The notes beneath the pieces were generated by a model. The model searched no databases, had not been told where the DNA came from, and saw nothing but the letters and a program-made list of their open reading frames with translations. DNA of 5,322 nucleotides from assembly GCA_013154135.1 (NCBI GenBank), contig JAADDB010000174.1, positions 1 through 5,322 of the forward strand. The letters run 5' to 3'. Numbering within the stretch: position 1 is the first letter of the stretch; each line of letters opens with the position of its first letter. Shown here piece after piece: positions 1 through 5,322 of the stretch. This DNA is from Chloroflexota bacterium (GTDB lineage Bacteria; Chloroflexota; Anaerolineae; JAADDB01). Made by a program: the position numbers and the translations under genes.

Positions 1-327
1 GAGTTCCGCCGAGTCATCGCGGAGCTGCAAATGGGCATCCCGCGGGCCGAAGCCCTCCGGCGCATGGCACAGCGTGCCGGGGTTCCCGAATTGACCAGCT
101 TCGTCGTCATCCTCATCCAATCGGAGCGGCTCGGAGCGAGCATCACTCGCGTCCTCCACGCCCAGGCCGAGGCTATGCGTGTACGGCGGCGCCAGCGGGC
201 CGAGGAGGAGGCCCACAAAGCGCCCGTGAAGATGATGATCCCCTTGGTCCTGTTCGTCTTCCCGGCTCTTTTCATCGTCATTGTTGGGCCCGCGTTGCCC
301 CGCCTTTTCGCAGCCTTTGGAAAGTAA
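1..327 (+). CDS. tadC: TadC-like pilus assembly membrane protein, type II secretion F domain (3' end only)
   Basis: The reading frame is open from the first base, so the gene starts outside the window and 108 C-terminal residues are seen. TadC and its partner TadB form the inner-membrane platform on which the TadA ATPase acts during Tad/Flp (type IVc) pilus assembly. The visible part matches the end of the T2SSF domain: a helical segment with ELQMGIPRAEALRRMA, then VPEL, a QSERLGASI motif, an Arg-rich stretch (MRVRRRQRAEEEAHKAPVKM), and a final hydrophobic helix at about residues 77-101 (PLVLFVFPALFIVIVGPALP). The RAEE-x-A-x-KAPVKM...PLVLFxFPALFIV pattern favours TadC over TadB. Its motor gene, tadA, lies downstream rather than upstream as in many tad loci. 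I am confident of the family; the TadC assignment rests on these C-terminal motifs alone. Confidence 0.88.
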   Translation, partial: EFRRVIAELQMGIPRAEALRRMAQRAGVPELTSFVVILIQSERLGASITRVLHAQAEAMRVRRRQRAEEEAHKAPVKMMIPLVLFVFPALFIVIVGPALPRLFAAFGK

Positions 328-441
328 CGTGGACTTTGGTCAAGGGGTACGACCTTACGGGTTATGGTTTCGGGCCGATCTCGGTCTCGGTCTTCGGCTC
401 GATTTCCTTCACCGTTCGCATAGACTGACGGAGTAAACACC

Positions 442-2325
442 ATGCCACGTTCGTCGGAGTCCCTGGACACGGCATTGCAACACATCCGAGAACTCATCCG
501 GGCCGGGAAATGGCGCGAAGCAGCCGAGCAGTTGGAAGCTCTACAGACCCGCCATCCGGATGACGCCCGTTTGCGTTCCCTGGCCCAGGAAGTGCGATTG
601 CGCCTTTCCCTCCTGCCCGAGGAGCCCTCCCTCGGGCAGCGGTGGACTGTTCCGGGCCGTTGGGGTGTGCTCGGCTTGGTCTTCCTCCTGCTCCTCTTCC
701 TCGGGATCGGGCTGTACATGGGGTACACCCAGTATGTGGCCCCTGTCCGTGCGACGGCCCTGGCCCGGGCTACCTTGGAAGCCGAATACGATCGGGCCAT
801 GGACGCGTTGGCCGCAGGGGACTACGAACGCGCGGCTCAGATCCTCCAGTCCATCCAGTCCCAGGCCCCGGACTTCCCCGGCGTCCAACAGGCCCTGGAG
901 CGCGCGGCCCAGCGGCGTCAGCTTGACGAAACCTATCGCCGGGCTCTCTCCCTGGTCGAGCAAAAAGCCTGGGCCGACGCCCTCCTCCTCTTCCGCAAAA
1001 TCGCGGAAGTCGATCCCAATTACCGGGATGTTCCCCAACAGATCCGGCAGCTGGAACGGCTGGTCCGGGTGGAAGAGTTGTACGAAAAGGCCACCGAGGC
1101 ATATGCCCACCAGGATTGGGAGACCGCGGCGCGCTATTTTGAGGAGGTACGTCAGCTGGACGCGCGCTTCAAGGCGGAAAAAGTCCAATCGCGGCTTTTC
1201 ACCGCGTACATGAACTGGGCCCGGGAGACGTTGGCAAAGGGCACCGAGGATGCCCCTGAGGAGGCCTTGCGCTACGTGCGTCGGGCGTTGAGCCTGAAAC
1301 CCCAGGACCCAGATGCCCGAGCCTTGCGTGAAGAGATCATCCTTTACCTGCGGGGGAAGCGCTACTTCGACCGGGGGGACTACTTGCGGGCCGTGCAGCT
1401 GTGGCAACCCCTGTTCGAGCGGCATCCGGATTTCGCGAACGGTCTCCTGGCCCGTCAGCTCTACCAGGCCTACGTGGCTTTAGCCCGTCAGCGGGAGTTG
1501 GAGGACAACCTCCCCTCTGCCCTCCACTTCTACACCCTGGCCTCCCGCGTTCCTGTGGAGGACACAGAACACGTGCGCGAGCGGTTGGCCTTCCTCTTCA
1601 CCCTCATCACCCCTACGCCTACGCCCACCCCGACCCCCACTCCCACAGCCACCCCTACTCCCACCGTGACCCCCACGCCTACGCCGGCCCCCCGCCCCTT
1701 GCGGAGTTACATCGGCTGGATAGCGTTCAAGACCAACCGTCGGGGCGTGGAAGAAATATGGGTCATGCGCGGGGATGGGTGTTGCCCTCGCCCCATCTCG
1801 GACCCGGACACGTACGAGCGGGTGAAGGAACGTCAGACCTACTCACCGGACGGCCGTTTTCGTGTCTACGTGGAGGGCCCTCCCGGCTCCACACAGAAGA
1901 CCAACCTCTACGTGTGGCGCTATGATGTGCCTCCCCAGTGGGAACACCGTTACCTGTTGGTGGACAACGGGTCCATCAACTACGACCCGGTCTACTCCCC
2001 GGACGGCCAGTGGATCGCGTATGTCTCCCAAGTCTCGGGGAACGATGAAATCTGGAAGGTGAGCAGCAACATCTGGCATCCCCAACCTCCCATCCAACTC
2101 ACCCACAACACGTGGGAATGGGACAAGTGTCCTACCTGGTCTCCCGATGGCCGGTACATCGCCTTTTGGTCCAACCGGGAGACCGGTCGGAAGCAGATTT
2201 GGGTGATGAACGCGGATGGAAGTCATCCCCACAACATCAGTCGCAACCCATACGAGGACTGGGACCCCGTATGGCTCCGGGCGGAGCTCTTCACCTCCCC
2301 CAAAGTGGTCACACCAACCCCTTGA
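442..2325 (+). CDS. Membrane protein: TPRs, one transmembrane helix, Thr-Pro linker and PD40/WD40-like propeller
   Basis: No specific gene name is recognised. Visible order in the 627 residues: a TPR-like helix pair (about 9-45), a transmembrane helix (about 74-96), then roughly six TPR-like units (near 113-146, 164-196, 213-245, 254-291, 301-335, 342-372) with signatures such as AAGDYERAAQIL and DRGDYLRAVQLW. Next come a Thr-Pro linker (390-417) and WD40-like repeats (424-615) with SPDG turns at 468-471, 519-522 and 567-570 and strands such as GRYIAF and KQIWVMNADG. There is no signal peptide; Arg residues before the helix suggest N-terminus inside, with most of the protein outside. The ATG at 442 follows GGAG (430-433) by 8 bases. 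Position between tadC and tadA suggests a scaffold or surface accessory of the pilus, loosely comparable to the TPR protein TadD; this is inference. A general envelope or sensor role is equally possible. Confidence 0.85.
   Translation: MPRSSESLDTALQHIRELIRAGKWREAAEQLEALQTRHPDDARLRSLAQEVRLRLSLLPEEPSLGQRWTVPGRWGVLGLVFLLLLFLGIGLYMGYTQYVAPVRATALARATLEAEYDRAMDALAAGDYERAAQILQSIQSQAPDFPGVQQALERAAQRRQLDETYRRALSLVEQKAWADALLLFRKIAEVDPNYRDVPQQIRQLERLVRVEELYEKATEAYAHQDWETAARYFEEVRQLDARFKAEKVQSRLFTAYMNWARETLAKGTEDAPEEALRYVRRALSLKPQDPDARALREEIILYLRGKRYFDRGDYLRAVQLWQPLFERHPDFANGLLARQLYQAYVALARQRELEDNLPSALHFYTLASRVPVEDTEHVRERLAFLFTLITPTPTPTPTPTPTATPTPTVTPTPTPAPRPLRSYIGWIAFKTNRRGVEEIWVMRGDGCCPRPISDPDTYERVKERQTYSPDGRFRVYVEGPPGSTQKTNLYVWRYDVPPQWEHRYLLVDNGSINYDPVYSPDGQWIAYVSQVSGNDEIWKVSSNIWHPQPPIQLTHNTWEWDKCPTWSPDGRYIAFWSNRETGRKQIWVMNADGSHPHNISRNPYEDWDPVWLRAELFTSPKVVTPTP
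1609..1692 (+). repeat. Thr-Pro linker coding repeat (imperfect hexamers)
   Basis: Twenty-eight codons (T390 to P417 of the membrane protein) alternate Thr and Pro almost perfectly, interrupted only by two Ala and one Val. At DNA level this is an imperfect CCNACN hexamer array with varied third positions, so it is kept by selection on protein or by old expansion rather than a fresh slippage tract. Such linkers typically act as extended, possibly glycosylated spacers outside the cell and here separate the TPR stalk from the propeller. The minus strand is correspondingly rich in GGG runs. Confidence 0.9.
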
Positions 2326-2340
2326 GCAGAGGAGACGCGC

Positions 2341-3726
2341 ATGGGACTCTTCAAGAAGACATCGGTCAAGACCGCATCGCCTTCCCCACCCCAACGGGAG
2401 GACCTCCTCCCCAAAAGCCCTGCGGGCGCGGCGGAGGGATTGGAGGCGTATGTGCTTCCTCCCTATTTCGAGCCCCTGCGGGAATACGTTCAAGAGCAGC
2501 TTCTCCGCCAGAATGTGCGTTTGCAAATGGGGCAGATGGAGGAAGGCCGGCAAATCATCCGTCCCCTTTTGGACCAGGCCCTTGTCGCGAAGCACATCGT
2601 GGTCCCCCGGAAGGAGAAGGAGCGTCTGCTCAACCTGCTGGTCGCGGAGATCCTGGGATATGGGCCCATCCAGCCCCTTTTGGATGATCCCACCATCACC
2701 GAGATCATGGTCAACGGGCCCTACCAAATCTATGTGGAAAAGGAGGGGCGCATCCTCCTCACGCCCATTACCTTTACGGACGAAGAACACGTGATGCGCA
2801 TCATCGAACGGATCGTCGCGCCTTTGGGCCGGCGGGTGGATGAGAGTTCGCCCATGGCCGACGCGCGCTTGCCCGACGGGTCCCGGGTGAACATTGTCAT
2901 CCCACCCCTCTCCCTCAACGGCCCATGCATCACCATCCGCAAGTTCTTCCGCCGTCGCCTTTCCATGGAGGATTTGATACGCTTCGGTTCGGTGACTCCG
3001 GAGTTTGCCGTCTTTGCCGAAGCTGTTGTCCGGGGACGCGCGAACATCATCATTTCCGGGGGCACCGGCTCGGGCAAGACCACTATGCTCAACATCCTCT
3101 CCGGCTACATCCCCTCGGACGAGCGGATCATCACCATTGAGGATGCCGCGGAGCTCCAGCTCCAGCAGGAGCACGTGGTGCGCCTGGAGGCTCGGCCGCC
3201 GAATGTGGAAGGCCGGGGCGAGATCCCCATCCGGGAGTTGGTCATCAACGCACTGCGCATGCGCCCCGACCGCATCATCGTGGGAGAGGTGCGCGGGGGG
3301 GAGGCTCTGGACATGCTCCAGGCTATGAACACCGGCCACGACGGTTCCATGACGACTCTCCACTCCAACGGTCCCCGGGACACGCTCTCCCGGTTGGAGA
3401 CGATGGTGCTCATGGCGGGGATGGAGTTGCCCTTACGGGCCATCCGTCAGCAGATCGCTTCGGCCATTGACTTGATCATCCACGTGTCCCGCATGCGGGA
3501 TGGTTCACGGAAGGTGGTGGCCGCCACCGAGGTGTTAGGTCTGGAAGGGGATACGATTCTCTTGCAGGATGTTTTCGTGTTTGATATCGAAGGCTTCGAG
3601 GGGGGAAAGGTGATCGGGCGGTTGCGGCCCACGGGCATTCGGCCCCGCCTGGTGGAACGCTTGGCCGATTATAACGTGCATTTGCCCCCGGACATTTTCG
3701 GTCAGCCCACGGTGAGTGCCCGATGA
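2341..3726 (+). CDS. tadA: TadA/CpaF-type secretion ATPase of the Tad pilus
   Basis: This hexameric ATPase of the VirB11/PulE superfamily powers pilin assembly from the cytoplasmic face by driving the TadB/TadC platform. The 461 residues match the family's usual length. Visible motifs: the N-terminal domain signature LVAEILGYGPIQPLLDD (100-116) with ITEIMVNGP (119-127); Walker A GGTGSGKTT (240-248); Asp box RIITIEDAAEL (262-272) with E267 and D268; Walker B region DRIIVGEVRGGEA (310-322); His box TGHDGSMTTLHSN (331-343). All catalytic elements look intact, so it should be active. The first 30 or so residues are a variable Lys/Pro/Ser-rich tail. The ATG at 2341 follows AGAGGAG (2328-2334) by 6 bases and lies 15 bases after the preceding stop, implying one operon. 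Its stop overlaps the next start. Confidence 0.97.
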   Translation: MGLFKKTSVKTASPSPPQREDLLPKSPAGAAEGLEAYVLPPYFEPLREYVQEQLLRQNVRLQMGQMEEGRQIIRPLLDQALVAKHIVVPRKEKERLLNLLVAEILGYGPIQPLLDDPTITEIMVNGPYQIYVEKEGRILLTPITFTDEEHVMRIIERIVAPLGRRVDESSPMADARLPDGSRVNIVIPPLSLNGPCITIRKFFRRRLSMEDLIRFGSVTPEFAVFAEAVVRGRANIIISGGTGSGKTTMLNILSGYIPSDERIITIEDAAELQLQQEHVVRLEARPPNVEGRGEIPIRELVINALRMRPDRIIVGEVRGGEALDMLQAMNTGHDGSMTTLHSNGPRDTLSRLETMVLMAGMELPLRAIRQQIASAIDLIIHVSRMRDGSRKVVAATEVLGLEGDTILLQDVFVFDIEGFEGGKVIGRLRPTGIRPRLVERLADYNVHLPPDIFGQPTVSAR

Positions 3727-4070
3727 TGCGGGTGTACAATCGCACGCGGGATGCGGTCTTGGTCTTCCGTGGACGGGTCGCCAACACGTTTTGGACCCGG
3801 CTCCGCGGGCTCATCGCCACCCCTCCTCTGGAGCCGGGCGAGGGGTTGCTCCTCCTCCCCAGCCGGGGAATTCACTCCTGGTTCATGAGCTATCCCATCG
3901 ACGTGCTTTACCTGGATTCCCAAGGGCGGGTGGTCGATGTGGAGGAACACGTGTCCCCCTGGCGTGTCGGGCGTCCTCGATGGCGCGCGCATATGGTTCT
4001 CGAGGTGCCGGCCGGCATGGTCCGGGCCACAAATACGCAGGTGGGAGATGTGTTGGATGTGCGGTATTAG
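3723..4070 (+). CDS. DUF192 (UPF0127/COG1430) family protein
   Basis: The 115 residues are almost exactly one DUF192 domain. Visible signatures: RVANTFWTRLRGLI (18-31), the core GEGLLLLPSRGIHSWFMSYP (39-58) followed by IDVLYLD (59-65), then LEVPAG (93-98) and GD (108-109). The biochemical function of this small beta-rich family is not established to my knowledge. Some members have signal peptides or lipoprotein signals; this one begins directly with the domain, so it is probably cytoplasmic. The ATG at 3723 overlaps the tadA stop as ATGA, with GGTGAG (3711-3716) upstream; a second ATG at 3726 is an equally usable start one codon later. Coupling to tadA suggests co-expression with the pilus motor, but a functional link is inference. 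Confidence 0.93.
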   Translation: MMRVYNRTRDAVLVFRGRVANTFWTRLRGLIATPPLEPGEGLLLLPSRGIHSWFMSYPIDVLYLDSQGRVVDVEEHVSPWRVGRPRWRAHMVLEVPAGMVRATNTQVGDVLDVRY

Positions 4071-4190
4071 CGGGTGTCGAAGCCCGTTCCCCATCCACCC
4101 AAACCTCTGCTCTGACACGGGATGAGGACGTGGGTGCCCTGCCAGGGGGGCGTTCGGGGCAAGAGGCCATCGAGTTCGCCTCGTCAGTTT

Positions 4191-4218
4191 TTGTCCTTCA
4201 ACCCATTTGGGGTAGAAT
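4191..4218 (+). promoter_or_regulatory. Candidate sigma-A promoter for the zinc-ribbon gene
   Basis: TTGTCC (4191-4196) and TAGAAT (4213-4218) are separated by 16 bases and match the TTGACA/TATAAT consensus at 4/6 and 5/6 positions. Transcription would begin near 4225, about 190 bases before the ATG at 4415. It is the best promoter-like pair seen in this gap and supports the zinc-ribbon gene being transcribed separately from the pilus genes. It is a consensus match only. Confidence 0.5.
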
Positions 4219-4295
4219 ACAATCCACAGTGTTCCCCAATGCTGCACTTGGGACGAAATCGCACGATGCTTCTCTCTACCAACGGTCCTGGTTGA

Positions 4296-4307
4296 CGGAT
4301 ATATCCG
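4296..4307. promoter_or_regulatory. Perfect 12-base palindrome in the leader, possible operator
   Basis: CGGATATATCCG is its own reverse complement. It lies about 70 bases downstream of the predicted transcription start, so it could be a roadblock-type protein binding site or merely a chance palindrome. No regulator is identified in the window. Confidence 0.25.
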
Positions 4308-4414
4308 GGTTCTTGTCCTTTCCACTGAGGTGCGGACCCGCCCGTACCGGATTTTGTCCGTCAATCGGCCAACGGCCACACGACAAGTGTGTTCATGTAC
4401 ACGGGGATTGGCCC

Positions 4415-5110
4415 ATGATCAGCGGTCGTTTACTGCGCGAATTGCAGGAAGTGGACCTCCAATTGGATGACCTCGCCCGAGAGCTTGCCCGTCTGGAAGC
4501 CGCGCTCCACGAGCCCGAGGAGCTTCAAGCCCTTCAAACGCAGATCCGCCACCTGGAAGAAGAGCGCTCTCGGCTCCAACGTCAACAACGGGACTTGGAG
4601 CTCGACATGCAAGGGGTTGTGGAAACCCGGACTAACCTGGAGCGCCGCCTTTACGGTGGGTACATCACCAACCCCCGCGAGGTGGAAGCCGCGGAGCAGA
4701 AGGCCGAAGAGCTCCGCCGCCGGGAGAGCACTCTGGAGGACCGGATATTGGAGTTGATGGTCACTCTGGAGGATCTGGAAGGGACATTGCAGGAGTTGCA
4801 CTCCCGTCTGGACGGGGCTCGGGCACGGTGGGAGGAACAGCGTGCCCAGCTGTTGGCGCAGCAGGCTCACCTGAAGGAGGAGCGCCAGCGCCTGCACGCA
4901 CAACGCTCCCGCCTGGTCGGGCAACTCCCACCCGACCTGCTCCTCCTCTACGAGCGTCTGCGCCAGCGCAAGGGGGGCGTTGCTGTAGCCCGCCTGGAAC
5001 AGCGCGTGTGCCAGGTGTGCGGGGTGGAAGTCGCGGTGAGCGTGGAACGCCAGGTGCGTTACGGGGAGGAGGTGGTCCTCTGCCCCACCTGCGGGCGCAT
5101 TCTGGTGTGA
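4415..5110 (+). CDS. Coiled-coil C4 zinc-ribbon protein (COG1579, DUF164/zf-RING_7 family)
   Basis: The 231 residues form a long charged helical region (about 1-170) with heptad-like Leu/Glu/Arg spacing, then a zinc ribbon with CQVC (199-202) and CPTC (223-226). The family hallmark LYGGYITNPREVEAAEQKAEEL (79-100) lies mid-protein, and the length is typical. Relatives include Chlamydia CT398; they are thought to be nucleic-acid-binding or adaptor proteins, with the exact role unsettled. The ATG at 4415 gives a protein of normal length beginning at the expected helix. The frame is open for another 233 codons upstream, but that stretch overlaps the DUF192 gene and shows no domain. The ribosome binding site is weak (GGGGAT, 4403-4408). 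It has its own promoter candidate and no obvious tie to the pilus genes. Confidence 0.92.
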   Translation: MISGRLLRELQEVDLQLDDLARELARLEAALHEPEELQALQTQIRHLEEERSRLQRQQRDLELDMQGVVETRTNLERRLYGGYITNPREVEAAEQKAEELRRRESTLEDRILELMVTLEDLEGTLQELHSRLDGARARWEEQRAQLLAQQAHLKEERQRLHAQRSRLVGQLPPDLLLLYERLRQRKGGVAVARLEQRVCQVCGVEVAVSVERQVRYGEEVVLCPTCGRILV

Positions 5111-5175
5111 GTAATGAGTAACGATTGACGATTAGAGTAACGATTGACGATTAATGAGTAACGATTAAGGGGGGC
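5109..5175. repeat. Heptamer repeat block 1 ending in G6C
   Basis: The block reads as nine tandem 7-base units of the type GAGTAAC/GATTGAC/GATTAAT, one of them shortened to GATTA, and then runs into GGGGGGC (5169-5175). It contains a perfect 19-base tandem duplication, GAGTAACGATTGACGATTA at 5116-5134 and 5135-5153, with a third partial copy at 5156-5167. The first unit begins inside the TGA stop of the zinc-ribbon gene. It resembles the short tandemly repeated repetitive sequences described in cyanobacteria and seen in other bacteria. Confidence 0.85.
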
Positions 5176-5201
5176 TGAAGGGCGGAGTCGGGCGGGATGG
5201 G
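5169..5201 (+). other. G-quadruplex-capable segment in the 3' untranslated region
   Basis: Five runs of at least three G on the + strand (5169-5174, 5180-5182, 5190-5192, 5194-5196, 5199-5201) are separated by loops of 5, 7, 1 and 2 bases, which satisfies the usual G3+N1-7 rule. It lies between the two heptamer blocks and would be in the zinc-ribbon transcript if transcription continues past the stop. Folding is not demonstrated. Confidence 0.4.
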
Positions 5202-5207
5202 CGCAGA

Positions 5208-5241
5208 GCCTAACGCATAACGAGTAACGAGTAAGGGGGGC
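5208..5241. repeat. Heptamer repeat block 2 ending in G6C
   Basis: Four tandem 7-base units, GCCTAAC, GCATAAC, GAGTAAC and GAGTAAG, run into GGGGGGC (5235-5241). The same unit type and the same TAAGGGGGGC junction occur in block 1, so the two are copies of one repeat family and not independent low-complexity sequence. GGGCG (5238-5242) and CGCCC (5247-5251) can form a small hairpin at its right edge. Confidence 0.75.
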
Positions 5242-5297
5242 GGGAGCGCCCATCTCGGCTCGTTTATGGCGATTCCTGGCCGGTCATGCGTCCATAT

Positions 5298-5318
5298 AGA
5301 GCCCCCGCAGGGGGCTTT
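5298..5318 (+). terminator. Candidate intrinsic terminator hairpin
   Basis: AGCCCCC (5300-5306), loop GCA, and GGGGGCT (5310-5316) form a 7-bp GC-rich stem, extendable by two weaker pairs, followed by TTTCC. The T tract is short, so termination may be modest. It lies 188 bases past the zinc-ribbon stop with no gene between, so it may end that transcription unit or belong to something beyond the window. Confidence 0.5.
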
Positions 5319-5322
5319 CCCA

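Larger units (their letters stand above)
4071..4414 (+). other. 344-base non-coding region between DUF192 and zinc-ribbon genes
   Basis: I see no convincing gene here. From left to right: a weak hairpin candidate, GAGGC (4163-4167) with GCCTC (4178-4182), followed by T5 at 4188-4192, which could be a poor intrinsic terminator of the pilus operon; the promoter candidate at 4191-4218; then a leader of about 190 bases. The leader contains CCCAA/TTGGG (4235-4239 with 4248-4252), a perfect 12-base palindrome (4296-4307), and CACAC/GTGTG (4377-4381 with 4387-4391) just before the translation start. TTGTCC occurs three times (4191, 4313, 4354), though only the first has a matching -10. No known riboswitch was recognised. 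Confidence 0.6.

Noticed and set aside
336..367. Promoter candidate TTGGTC / TTATGG before the TPR gene
   Set aside because: The spacing is 20 bases and both hexamers match poorly; the 114-base gap otherwise holds only short CTCGGT repeats and the ribosome binding site.
541..1425. 294-codon open frame on the minus strand opposite the TPR region
   Set aside because: It mirrors the TPR coding sequence, has no recognisable domain, and the + strand frame has clear TPR and membrane features.
1843..3363. 506-codon open frame on the minus strand opposite the propeller and tadA
   Set aside because: It lies antisense to two well-supported genes, its translation shows no family motif and has a His/Asp/Val-rich composition typical of a GC-rich shadow frame.
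4313..4359. Further TTGTCC copies as extra -35 elements
   Set aside because: No -10-like hexamer occurs at suitable spacing after either copy.
3716..4414. In-frame upstream extension of the zinc-ribbon gene (233 codons)
   Set aside because: It overlaps the DUF192 gene in another frame, looks low in protein character, and the family's normal length is matched from the ATG at 4415.
5109..5241. CRISPR array or RNase P/tmRNA gene in the 3' region
   Set aside because: The repeat units are 7 bases with no unique spacers, and no conserved core of RNase P RNA or tmRNA is seen.
5266..5322. Short open frame starting ATG at 5266 and running off the window
   Set aside because: Only 19 codons are visible, no ribosome binding site precedes it, and it runs through the GC-rich hairpin at 5300-5316.

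Overview
The window looks like chromosome from a GC-rich bacterium, most likely a Chloroflexota (Anaerolineae-like or related thermophilic) lineage. The grounds are indirect: a membrane protein with a long Thr-Pro linker joined to WD40-like repeats (an architecture very common in that phylum), the Chloroflexi-like flavour of the TadA and TadC proteins, and short heptamer intergenic repeats. No rRNA or tRNA is present to confirm this. All supported genes are on the + strand.

Layout. Positions 1-327 hold the 3' end of a tadC-like inner-membrane platform gene of a Tad/type IVc pilus (type II secretion F family). After a 114-base gap comes a 627-residue membrane protein (442-2325): one cytoplasmic TPR, one transmembrane helix, about six extracytoplasmic TPRs, a Thr-Pro linker and a small PD40/WD40-like propeller. 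Fifteen bases later begins a complete tadA/cpaF ATPase (2341-3726). Its stop overlaps the start of a DUF192 gene (3723-4070) by four bases. A 344-base non-coding stretch (4071-4414) carries a plausible sigma-A promoter and a leader of about 190 bases, followed by a coiled-coil/C4 zinc-ribbon gene of the COG1579 family (4415-5110). The last 212 bases are non-coding: two clusters of 7-base repeats, each ending in the same G6C run, a G-rich segment between them, and a terminator-like hairpin at the right edge.

How the genes work together. TadC and TadA are the membrane platform and cytoplasmic motor of one pilus assembly machine. The TPR/propeller protein lies between them and may be an accessory scaffold or surface part of it, a TadD-like role; that is inference from position and architecture. 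DUF192 is translationally coupled to tadA. The zinc-ribbon gene appears to be a separate transcription unit. The most unusual points are the TPR-membrane-propeller protein inside the pilus gene run, its apparent four-repeat propeller, and the paired heptamer/G-run repeat blocks at the 3' end.
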